From Elusimicrobia bacterium RIFOXYB2_FULL_49_7 (GTDB taxonomy: Bacteria > Fibrobacterota > OXYB2-FULL-49-7), in assembly GCA_001800515.1 (NCBI GenBank), contig MGVN01000170.1:1-5517 (forward strand): a stretch of DNA of 5,517 nucleotides. The letters are read 5' to 3'. Made by a program: the position numbers and the translations under genes. Shown here piece by piece: positions 1 to 5,517 of the stretch. Under the pieces are notes generated by a model, which worked only from the letters and a program-made list of their open reading frames with translations, was not told the origin of the DNA and did no database searches. The first letter of the stretch is position 1. Each line of letters begins with the position of its first letter.

Positions 1-289
1 CCAGAGGCTTGCCATCGCCCGCGCCATACTTAAAAACCCGCCCATCCTGATCCTCGACGAAGCAACCAGCGCGCTTGATGCCGAATCCGAAAAACTTGTG
101 CAGGAAGCCATTGAAAATCTTATGGCGCACCGCACCGTGCTTCTTATCGCCCACAGGCTTGCCACGGTAAAAAAAGCAAACCGCATCGTCGTCATTGACC
201 GCGGCCGCATAGTCGAACACGGCACCCACGAGCAACTGCTCGGCAACGAAGGCATCTACAGCCGCCTCCACAACCTCCAACTTTTATAG
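1..289 (+). CDS. ABC exporter ATP-binding domain, MsbA-like (3' part only)
   Basis: This is the last 95 residues of an ABC transporter nucleotide-binding domain, read from position 2; the 5' part lies outside the window. The fragment opens with QR, apparently the end of an LSGGQ signature. Walker B with the catalytic glutamate follows (ILILDEAT, about residues 16-23 of the fragment), then the D-loop SALD and the switch histidine in LLIAHRLAT. The tail [17 protein letters not shown] is typical of exporters that fuse membrane and ATPase domains, such as MsbA-type lipid A flippases and multidrug exporters. The domain would hydrolyse ATP at the inner-membrane cytoplasmic face to drive export. All visible motifs are intact and the C-terminal end is normal. 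The membrane domain is not visible, so the substrate is unknown and no gene name is given. The next gene starts 40 bp downstream on the same strand. Confidence 0.9.
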   Translation, partial: QRLAIARAILKNPPILILDEATSALDAESEKLVQEAIENLMAHRTVLLIAHRLATVKKANRIVVIDRGRIVEHGTHEQLLGNEGIYSRLHNLQLL

Positions 290-310
290 GCTTTTTATTT
301 CTTCAAAATT

Positions 311-326
311 ATTGTACAATTATACA
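311..326 (+). promoter_or_regulatory. Overlapping palindromes and possible -10 boxes before the PorV-like gene
   Basis: ATTGTACAAT at 311-320 is a perfect 10-bp palindrome. It overlaps a second inverted repeat, TGTA (313-316) and TACA (323-326) separated by 6 bp. The same bases contain two -10-like hexamers, TACAAT (315-320) and TATACA (321-326), but no convincing -35 box at 16-18 bp. The start codon follows at 330. If either hexamer is a real -10 box, the transcript would have almost no leader. The arrangement could equally be an operator or chance AT-rich sequence. Confidence 0.25.
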
Positions 327-329
327 GCC

Positions 330-1313
330 ATGAAAAATATAATTTTTGCTCTTGCTTTATTATTTGTTTGCGCTGCGCTGCAGGCTAAGCCGTTGGCGCC
401 TACGCAGTATAATAGTTACGACGGTTTTGCGCCGGGCGGCAGGCCGCAGGCCATGGGACAGGCGTTTACGGTAGTAGGCCAGGATCCGGCGACGATGTAT
501 TTTAATCCGGCCGGGCTTGTCAACGTTCAAAAACAATATTTCAGCGCTTCATTCGAAGTTACCCGCCAGAGCACCTTATCCTACAACGAAATTTTCAACA
601 ACGAAGTTTTGAGAGATAAAAACCTGATATTTGTGGGCCTCGTAAGCCAGAGCGGCGCACTGTCCTGGCGGCCGCTTGCCGACGCTACCGTTAAAACGGA
701 GAGCGATACCGGCTGGAAGGAAACCGAAATAAAGGCAAACAGCTACACCCTTTCGGCCAGCCACAGCAACGACAGTAAACTTGACACCGGCATCAACATT
801 TCGTACATCAACGGACGCATAGCCCAGGCAGGCATAGAAAACGGAACGCCGTTCGCCACGCTTGCCGACGGAAACGGGCTTTCTTTAGATTTCGGGTTTA
901 TTTACCACGTGGCCACGGAGTTTCGCCTGGGTTGCGCCTTGCAGAACATCGGGGGTTTTATCTGGTGGGATGATTATGAAACCGAACAACTGCCGTTTAT
1001 TTTACGCACCGGGTTTGCCTTTGAAATCGCGGACTTTCTTACGTTTTCGTCCGATTGGGTGCGGCGTTATTACCGCAGCGGCCCCGGCACGCAGGAAACA
1101 ATGCATTTCGGCATAGAACAGAATTTCGGGAACATTGTGCAGCTCAGGGGCGGGATATTCGGAAAAGACCTTAAAGACGAGGAAACAACACACCTGTCCG
1201 CAGGCATAGGCTACCGTAAAAACAACTATTCACTCTCATTGTCCGGGGAAAAATACAAGCTGCTCGGCACCGACGTCTTCCGCTACCTCTTCAGCCTGGA
1301 CTTACCTATTTAA
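330..1313 (+). CDS. PorV/PorQ-like outer-membrane beta-barrel protein
   Basis: A predicted 327-residue exported protein. The ATG at 330 is chosen because it gives a textbook signal peptide: MKN, then a hydrophobic stretch at about residues 4-17, and a likely signal peptidase I site after LQA (19/20). An in-frame TTG at 312 would add six residues ahead of the signal. Cys14 does not sit in a good lipobox (LFVC). Residues 36-63 hold the N-terminal signature of the PorV/PorQ/UPF0164/FadL-like group, with GGRPQAMGQAF, then DPATMYFNPAGL. The rest alternates polar and hydrophobic residues with many aromatics and glycines, as in barrel strands, ending LFSLDLPI. In Bacteroidetes PorV serves type IX secretion, but the wider family is mostly uncharacterised, so a role as a porin or assembly partner is open. 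No Shine-Dalgarno site is seen. It lies 40 bp after the ABC exporter gene and converges on rpmB. Confidence 0.8.
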   Translation: MKNIIFALALLFVCAALQAKPLAPTQYNSYDGFAPGGRPQAMGQAFTVVGQDPATMYFNPAGLVNVQKQYFSASFEVTRQSTLSYNEIFNNEVLRDKNLIFVGLVSQSGALSWRPLADATVKTESDTGWKETEIKANSYTLSASHSNDSKLDTGINISYINGRIAQAGIENGTPFATLADGNGLSLDFGFIYHVATEFRLGCALQNIGGFIWWDDYETEQLPFILRTGFAFEIADFLTFSSDWVRRYYRSGPGTQETMHFGIEQNFGNIVQLRGGIFGKDLKDEETTHLSAGIGYRKNNYSLSLSGEKYKLLGTDVFRYLFSLDLPI

Positions 1314-1320
1314 TCTAAAT

Positions 1321-1512
1321 TTATACGGCTTTCTTTATCTTGCCGGAGCGAATGCAGCTTGTGCATACGTATTCTCTTGAAACCTTGTTGTCAAGCACAA
1401 TACGCAGCCTCTGCAGGTTGGGGCGAAACACCCTGTTTGTAGTTCTATGTGAATGACTGATGGTCCTGCCTGCAACCGGCGCTTTTCCGCAAACGACACA
1501 CTTAAATGACAT
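1321..1512 (-). CDS. rpmB: Ribosomal protein L28 (bL28), zinc-ribbon form
   Basis: A 63-residue protein of the large ribosomal subunit, of normal length for L28. It begins MSFKCVVCGKAPVAG and carries the family's SHSHRTTNRVFRPNLQ stretch (about residues 19-34). Four cysteines, CVVC at 5-8 and CTSC at 50-53, form the zinc ribbon of the C-plus type. The ATG at 1512 is preferred over in-frame upstream starts because GGAGG lies 8 nt before it and the L28 homology starts there; longer readings would add residues unlike L28. It is encoded alone on the minus strand, divergent from recG. It ends 7 bp from the convergent PorV-like gene, with no clear terminator. Confidence 0.96.
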   Translation of the reverse strand: MSFKCVVCGKAPVAGRTISHSHRTTNRVFRPNLQRLRIVLDNKVSREYVCTSCIRSGKIKKAV

Positions 1513-1535
1513 TGTAGTTTCCTCCGTGCTATAAA
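1506..1535 (+). promoter_or_regulatory. Candidate sigma70-type promoter for recG
   Basis: ATGACA (1506-1511, five of six to TTGACA) and TATAAA (1530-1535, five of six to TATAAT) are separated by 18 bp. Transcription would start near 1542, giving recG a leader of roughly 37 nt. The -35 box overlaps the rpmB start codon on the opposite strand. This is a consensus match only. Confidence 0.4.
1521..1525 (-). promoter_or_regulatory. Ribosome binding site of rpmB
   Basis: On the minus strand GGAGG lies 8 nt upstream of the ATG at 1512. It decides the rpmB start against longer in-frame readings and is one of only two clear Shine-Dalgarno sites in the window. Confidence 0.85.
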
Positions 1536-1555
1536 TAATAAAAATTTGATTCATA

Positions 1556-1585
1556 TATATACCATATTCGAACCAAAAATGCAAA
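1556..1585 (-). promoter_or_regulatory. Candidate sigma70-type promoter for rpmB
   Basis: Read on the minus strand, TTTGCA (1580-1585, four of six) and TATATA (1556-1561, five of six) are separated by 18 bp. Transcription would start near 1549 and give a leader of about 37 nt carrying the GGAGG site. The -35 box lies within the first codons of recG. The region is AT-rich, so other -10 placements such as TATTAT are possible. Confidence 0.3.
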
Positions 1586-3684
1586 CTCCGGATACGTCAG
1601 TTCAATACCTTAAGGGAATCGGGCCGCATAGGGCAAAGTTGCTCTCGCGCATGGGGATTAGCACCATACGCGATCTTCTCGGCTATTTCCCCAGGGAGTA
1701 CGAAGACCGCCGCCACGCCGCAAAAATAGCCACGCTCGCCGCGGGACAGAAAGCGGTTATACTGGGGAAAGTCGAGGCGGGCGAAACGATACGGCTAAAC
1801 GCCTCGCTTTCGGTGTTCAAGGCCGCTATCGCGGACGGGACAGGAATCGTTTTCGCACTTTTTTACCGCAAAACCAACCCTTACGCGCGCCATGACGTTT
1901 TCGCAAAGTTAAAGGAAGACTTTACACAGGGAAACTACGTTTATATTTACGGACAAATTGAAATAAATTTTGGGGAAAAACAGATCCGCGCGGAAGAACA
2001 CGAGAGGTATTTACCGGACAGGCAAAACAACGAAACAATCCATTTCGGATACGTCGTGCCGGTATACCCGCTGACTGAAGGCGTGCAGCAGAAATGGTTC
2101 AGGAAGCTCATGCGGGATGCGGTGGAAAAATACGGCGCATCATGGGTAGATATTCTAATCCCCGAGATCAGAAACCGCCACGGATTTCCTACCGCACCCG
2201 AAGCGATCCGCCAGATTCATTTCCCGGACAATCACGCGACGGCGGAACGCGCACGGCAACGGCTTGCGTTCGACGAGTTTCTGCTGCTGGAAACGGCGCT
2301 CGAAATCGTGCGCACTAAAAATAAATCCGTCAGCAAGCCGCAGCGCTATTGCATACAACGCCGGCTGCTGACCCCGTTTCGGGAACAGCTCGGCTTTTCG
2401 TTTACACATGCGCAGAAAAAGGTTATAAACGAGATATTTGCAAGTATGGAACAACCCGAGCCGATGAACCGGCTGCTTATGGGGGACGTCGGCTCCGGCA
2501 AAACCGTGGTTGCCTTAAGCGCCATTTTGCTTGCCCTGGAAAACGGTTACCAGGCGGCGATGCTTGCGCCAACCGAGATACTGGCCGAACAGCATTTTCT
2601 AAACCTCTCGCGTATGCTCGAAGGCCTGCCCGTAACCTGCGCGCTTATGACGGGCCGGCTTTCTTCGAAAAAGAAAGATAAACGCGACATCCAAAAAAGC
2701 ATTGCCGACGGCACCGTCAACCTCGTCATAGGCACGCATGCCATCCTCGAAAAAGAGGTGCAATTTAAAAACCTGACGCTGATAGTCATTGACGAGCAGC
2801 ACCGCTTCGGCGTCCTGCAGCGCGCATCACTGCAACAGAAAACAACCGCGCCGGATGTTCTGGTGATGACCGCTACGCCCATCCCGCGCACGCTGGCGCT
2901 TACACTCTACGGCGACCTGGATGTTTCCGTAATTGACAGCCTGCCGGCCGGCCGAAAACCCGTAACCACTATTCACTGCCCGGAAAGCTATGCCTGGGAA
3001 CTTGTTAAAACTGAAATACGCAAAGGCCGCCAGGCATACATTGTATACCCGCTGGTTGAGGAATCGGACAAGCTCGAATTAAAAGCGGCCGTAAAGGAGG
3101 CGGGTGAGCTTTCAAAAGGCATATTCAGGGAATTCCGCGTCGGCCTGCTGCACGGCCAGTTGCCTCAACCCGAAAAGGAACGCGTTATGGCGGATTTCCG
3201 CGCCGGCTGCTACGACCTGCTGATAGCCACAACGGTAATTGAAGTCGGCATAGACATGCCTAACGCCACGGTGATGGTCATTGAACATGCCGACCGCTTC
3301 GGGCTTGCAACGCTTCACCAGTTGCGCGGAAGAATAGGACGCGGAACGGACCGCTCATTCTGCGCGCTGCTGGGCAACCCCCGCAGCGAAGACGCCCGCA
3401 AACGTTTTGAAATAATGACAAAAACACATGACGGGTTTATAATCGCGGAAGAAGACCTTGCCCTGAGAGGCCCCGGCGAATTTTTCGGGACCGCCCAGCA
3501 CGGTATGCCTGCGCTCAAAGCAGGGAACCTTATAAAAGACACTCAAATAATAGCCTCGGCAAAAACACTTGCGCGCGACATTATATCCAACGACCCTTCA
3601 CTGCTACAGCCTGTACACGCGCCCTGGCGCAGTGAATTATCAAGGTTGTACAGCGGCCGCTTCGGCTTATCAAAAATAGGTTGA
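1579..3684 (+). CDS. recG: ATP-dependent DNA helicase RecG
   Basis: A 701-residue superfamily 2 helicase that remodels stalled replication forks and branch-migrates Holliday junctions in recombination repair; family members are usually near 690 residues. The N-terminus has a GIGPHRAKLL segment (13-22), followed by an OB-fold wedge domain (about 55-150). Next come the Q-motif-like FTHAQ (275-279), Walker A GDVGSGKT (302-309), DEQH (405-408), TATPIPRT (431-438), TTVIEVGIDMP (551-561) and QLRGRIGRG (581-589). The C-terminal RecG-specific part is present, with DLALRGPGEFFGTAQHG (626-642). All catalytic motifs are intact, so the enzyme should be active. The ATG at 1579 fits the usual N-terminus; a TTG at 1546 would add 11 residues unlike the family. 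No Shine-Dalgarno site precedes it. The wedge seems to hold a small insertion near residues 97-112. Its stop codon is embedded in the -35 box of the next gene. Confidence 0.97.
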   Translation: MQTPDTSVQYLKGIGPHRAKLLSRMGISTIRDLLGYFPREYEDRRHAAKIATLAAGQKAVILGKVEAGETIRLNASLSVFKAAIADGTGIVFALFYRKTNPYARHDVFAKLKEDFTQGNYVYIYGQIEINFGEKQIRAEEHERYLPDRQNNETIHFGYVVPVYPLTEGVQQKWFRKLMRDAVEKYGASWVDILIPEIRNRHGFPTAPEAIRQIHFPDNHATAERARQRLAFDEFLLLETALEIVRTKNKSVSKPQRYCIQRRLLTPFREQLGFSFTHAQKKVINEIFASMEQPEPMNRLLMGDVGSGKTVVALSAILLALENGYQAAMLAPTEILAEQHFLNLSRMLEGLPVTCALMTGRLSSKKKDKRDIQKSIADGTVNLVIGTHAILEKEVQFKNLTLIVIDEQHRFGVLQRASLQQKTTAPDVLVMTATPIPRTLALTLYGDLDVSVIDSLPAGRKPVTTIHCPESYAWELVKTEIRKGRQAYIVYPLVEESDKLELKAAVKEAGELSKGIFREFRVGLLHGQLPQPEKERVMADFRAGCYDLLIATTVIEVGIDMPNATVMVIEHADRFGLATLHQLRGRIGRGTDRSFCALLGNPRSEDARKRFEIMTKTHDGFIIAEEDLALRGPGEFFGTAQHGMPALKAGNLIKDTQIIASAKTLARDIISNDPSLLQPVHAPWRSELSRLYSGRFGLSKIG

Positions 3685-3709
3685 CAAATCAGCCGGAATA
3701 TATTATAAG
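3681..3709 (+). promoter_or_regulatory. Strong sigma70-type promoter for coaD, overlapping the recG stop
   Basis: A perfect -35 box TTGACA (3681-3686) and TATAAG (3704-3709, five of six) are separated by exactly 17 bp. The TGA inside the -35 box is the recG stop codon (3682-3684). Transcription would start near 3715-3717, leaving about 15 nt before the coaD ATG. This lets coaD and the gene after it be transcribed independently of recG. Confidence 0.65.
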
Positions 3710-3714
3710 AATAA

Positions 3715-3735
3715 ATGATATACTCTATGATATGA
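3715..3735 (+). other. Possible six-codon leader ORF ending across the coaD start
   Basis: ATG at 3715 opens a reading frame encoding MIYSMI, and its TGA (3733-3735) overlaps the coaD ATG (3732-3734) as ATGA. A second ATG in the same frame lies at 3727. Its start falls at the transcription start predicted from the promoter boxes, so it could be a leaderless ORF that hands ribosomes to coaD, which has no Shine-Dalgarno site. An ORF this short can arise by chance in AT-rich sequence. Confidence 0.2.
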
Positions 3736-4211
3736 GACAACCCATTGCAGTTTACCCCGGCAGCTTCGATCCACCCACTAACGGGCATCTGGACATCATT
3801 TCCCGCGCTTCCTGTATTTTCTCCAAAGTGATAGTAGCCGTAAGCGATAATTCCACCAAAAACCCTTCTTTTTCCATCGGCGACCGCTTTAAAATGCTCA
3901 AAGAAGCCACAAAGAACATGCCCGGCGTGGAAACGGATACTTTTTCAGGCCTTCTCGTCAATTATGTACGCCGGAAGAAGGCAAGCGTAATTATCCGGGG
4001 CTTGCGCGCGGTATCGGACTTCGAATACGAGTTCCAGATGGCGCTTATGAACCGCCGCTTAAACAGAAAAATAGAAACCGTATTCCTTATGCCGGACGAA
4101 TCATATACCTATATTTCTTCAAGCCTCATAAAACAGGTGGCGCGGCTTGGCGGGACGATGGACGGGCTTGTACCGCACTCCGTTGAGCGCTTCCTGAAGG
4201 AGAAAAGGTAA
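3732..4211 (+). CDS. coaD: Phosphopantetheine adenylyltransferase (PPAT)
   Basis: A 159-residue cytoplasmic enzyme that transfers AMP from ATP to 4'-phosphopantetheine, giving dephospho-CoA, the penultimate step of coenzyme A synthesis. Length is typical for bacterial CoaD. The nucleotidyltransferase motif appears as GSFDPPTNGH (10-19, with the TxGH core at 16-19). Further conserved segments are IIRGLRAVSDFEYEFQMA (about 87-104), including the substrate-contacting RGLR, and ISSSLIKQ (118-125). The ATG at 3732 gives the standard MRQPIAVYPGSFDP opening; a TTG at 3681 would add 17 non-family residues. No Shine-Dalgarno site precedes the start, but a six-codon reading frame ends across it. Its stop codon shares one base with the next start, so the two are probably co-transcribed. 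Confidence 0.97.
   Translation: MRQPIAVYPGSFDPPTNGHLDIISRASCIFSKVIVAVSDNSTKNPSFSIGDRFKMLKEATKNMPGVETDTFSGLLVNYVRRKKASVIIRGLRAVSDFEYEFQMALMNRRLNRKIETVFLMPDESYTYISSSLIKQVARLGGTMDGLVPHSVERFLKEKR
4197..4202 (+). promoter_or_regulatory. Ribosome binding site of the GspE/PilB-like gene
   Basis: AAGGAG within the last coaD codons lies 8 nt before the ATG at 4211. This is a well-spaced Shine-Dalgarno site and supports that start, which shares one base with the coaD stop (TAATG). Confidence 0.8.
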
Positions 4212-5517
4212 TGCACATCACTTCGCTCAAGAAACGGCTGGGCGACATTCTTGTGGACGTAGGCATTATTTCCAGGGAACAGCTGAAGGAAGCGCTGGAC
4301 ATTCAAAAACGCACCGGCGGCAAACTTGGAGATATTCTTTCCCGCATGGATATTATAAACGAAGAAGTGCTGCTTGCATTCCTCGGAAAACAGTGCGGTG
4401 TCTCTTACGTTTCGCTTAAAGAATACGGGGATATACCGGATGCCGTAATCCGCTCGCTTCCGGAAAGCGTAATACGCCGCCAAACGCTTATCCCGATAGC
4501 AAAAGAGCACAACACGGTTACTATTGCAATGGCAGACCCGTTTAACGTGTTTGCCGTGGACGACATAAAACTCATGACGGGCTACGACGTCCAGGTGGTA
4601 ATCGCCCTCGAATCCGAGATACGCGCAGCGATAGACAAACACTTTTCCCGCGCGGCCGAGGCGGCGCAGTACGCATCGCTGTCCGGCGCGCCGGCCGAAG
4701 CCGTGGCGCGGGACAAACTTTCCGACAACGAGAATCAGCATTTGAATGCCATACTTTCACAAGCATTGTTCGAGAAATCATCGGAAGTGCTTTTTGAGCC
4801 GCAGGCAAATTTCCTGCGGGTACGCTTCAGGATAGATGGCATTCTCTACGAGAAACCGCCGCTGCCGAAAGAAATCCAGGGCAAAATTACCCGGCAGATA
4901 AAGCAGATGGCCGACCTTAATATTTCCGAGCAGCGCTCCCCGCAGGACGGGTACACAAAGATAAAAATCAATGACCAGGCTATGGATATGAGGGTTTCTC
5001 TCATACCCACTATTTTCGGAGAAAAGGCGCAGTTGCAGATAATCAACGTATTATCCGTACACATGGAACTGTCAAAGCTCGGATTTGAACCTTCGGCGAT
5101 GGCCATTTATAAACATAAAATAGAAAAAACCGGCGGCCTTATACTTATAACAGGCCCCATCGGCTCAGGGAAAACCACGACACTCTATTCAACGCTATCC
5201 GCCCTCAATCTTCCCAGCAAAAATATAATCACGATTGAAAACCCCGTAAAATACGTGCTGCCCGGCATTACGCAAATGCAGGTGCATACGGACAGCGGCA
5301 TGTCATTCGTCTCGCTCCTGCAGGCGGCCTGGCGCCAGAACGCCGACATAATGCTGGTCAGGGAACTGCGCGATCAAAAAACGGCGCACCTGGCCATGAA
5401 CATCGCCTTGAGCGGCCACATGGTATTTTCCACGTCTACATCCGGCAACACAGTTGAGGCTTTGGCACATCTTTCAGGCATGGGGCTGGAACCGTTTTTG
5501 ATTGCCTCATCGCTTGT
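4211..5517 (+). CDS. MshEN-domain GspE/PilB-family protein with degenerate ATPase motifs (3' end missing)
   Basis: An open frame of 435 complete codons runs off the window. Residues 1-145 form an MshEN (T2SSE_N) domain with two 24-residue c-di-GMP-binding repeats, at 9-32 (RLG...Q, exact to the published pattern) and 38-61 (KLG...Q, three changes), with a 5-residue spacer. A short linker leads to the N2-like domain (about 178-290) and the RecA-like ATPase domain. Walker A is GPIGSGKTTT (315-324). This is the architecture of type II secretion and type IV pilus assembly ATPases, cytoplasmic hexamers that drive pilin polymerisation. Conserved positions differ: DIHIEP is EVLFEP (192-197), the Arg after GEK is Gln276, the Asp box is TIENPVK (341-347), RQDPD is RQNAD (375-379), GEIRD is RELRD (384-388), and the His-box histidine is Thr410. 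Glu385 is kept. It may bind ATP but hydrolyse it poorly. It is probably co-transcribed with coaD. Family assignment is firm; loss of activity is inferred. Confidence 0.88.
   Translation, partial: MHITSLKKRLGDILVDVGIISREQLKEALDIQKRTGGKLGDILSRMDIINEEVLLAFLGKQCGVSYVSLKEYGDIPDAVIRSLPESVIRRQTLIPIAKEHNTVTIAMADPFNVFAVDDIKLMTGYDVQVVIALESEIRAAIDKHFSRAAEAAQYASLSGAPAEAVARDKLSDNENQHLNAILSQALFEKSSEVLFEPQANFLRVRFRIDGILYEKPPLPKEIQGKITRQIKQMADLNISEQRSPQDGYTKIKINDQAMDMRVSLIPTIFGEKAQLQIINVLSVHMELSKLGFEPSAMAIYKHKIEKTGGLILITGPIGSGKTTTLYSTLSALNLPSKNIITIENPVKYVLPGITQMQVHTDSGMSFVSLLQAAWRQNADIMLVRELRDQKTAHLAMNIALSGHMVFSTSTSGNTVEALAHLSGMGLEPFLIASSL

Noticed and set aside
290..310. Terminator after the ABC exporter gene (T-rich GCTTTTTATTTC)
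   Set aside because: The T-rich tract has no stable GC stem before it; the only pairing is about 3 bp.
357..374. Lipoprotein signal around Cys14 of the PorV-like protein
   Set aside because: LFVC lacks the small residue before Cys required in a lipobox, and a good signal peptidase I site follows at LQA.
1326..1345. Possible rho-independent terminator of rpmB (CGGC ... GCCG)
   Set aside because: A 4-bp stem with a 12-nt loop and no proper U-tract is too weak to call.
1546..1578. Upstream TTG start for recG
   Set aside because: No Shine-Dalgarno site, AT-rich codons unlike the gene body, and added residues not expected in RecG.
1513..1584. N-terminal extension of rpmB to an upstream start at 1584
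   Set aside because: The added 24 residues are unlike L28, would overlap recG, and lie upstream of the GGAGG site that serves the ATG at 1512.
2547..2891. Minus-strand ORF of 114 codons and a plus-strand alternative-frame ORF (2349-2681) inside recG
   Set aside because: Both overlap the helicase core of recG, whose motifs are intact, and the translations look like random low-complexity shadows.
201..3660. Three copies of GCGGCCGC (201-208, 668-675, 3653-3660)
   Set aside because: All lie in coding sequence, in more than one reading frame, and fit common Arg, Gly, Ala and Pro codons. No spacing or context suggests a functional repeat.
3681..3731. Upstream TTG start for coaD
   Set aside because: The added 17 residues precede the universal N-terminus of CoaD, and the sequence is better explained as a promoter.
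4109..4741. Long minus-strand ORF (210 codons) opposite coaD and the ATPase-like gene
   Set aside because: It lies antisense to two well-supported genes, its translation resembles no family I know, and it has no credible start signal. It is a codon-bias shadow.

Overview
The window comes from a Gram-negative (diderm) bacterium: it encodes a secreted outer-membrane beta-barrel protein of the PorV/PorQ type and a GspE/PilB-type secretion or pilus ATPase beside ordinary housekeeping genes. Base composition is near balanced, with frequent ATA isoleucine codons. Three of the five starts visible in the window (PorV-like gene, recG, coaD) lack a recognisable Shine-Dalgarno site. Together with the PorV-like protein and a pilus-type ATPase, this would fit Elusimicrobiota or a neighbouring deep diderm lineage. 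That placement is an inference with low to moderate confidence.

Layout. Positions 1-289 are the 3' end of an MsbA-like ABC exporter nucleotide-binding domain, cut by the window edge. Positions 330-1313 encode a PorV/PorQ-like outer-membrane protein with a clear signal peptide. It converges, across only 7 bp, on rpmB (minus strand, 1321-1512), which encodes a four-cysteine ribosomal protein L28. rpmB is divergent from recG (1579-3684), an intact branch-migration helicase, with 66 bp between the two start codons. coaD (3732-4211, phosphopantetheine adenylyltransferase) follows recG behind a near-consensus sigma70-type promoter whose -35 box overlaps the recG stop codon. The coaD stop overlaps the start of the last gene (4211 to the window end), an MshEN-GspE/PilB-family protein truncated by the window edge.

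The most unusual gene is this last one. Its N-terminus carries a tandem MshEN cyclic-di-GMP-binding signature (first copy exact, second with three changes), and its Walker A motif is intact. In contrast the Asp box, the Walker B surroundings, the His box and the N2-domain motif all carry non-conservative changes. It may be a c-di-GMP-sensing partner of a true PilB/GspE rather than a motor itself. The rest is housekeeping (translation, recombination repair, CoA synthesis) plus envelope export. No RNA genes, CRISPR arrays, insertion sequences or phage genes are visible, and no gene-free stretch exceeds about 70 bases.
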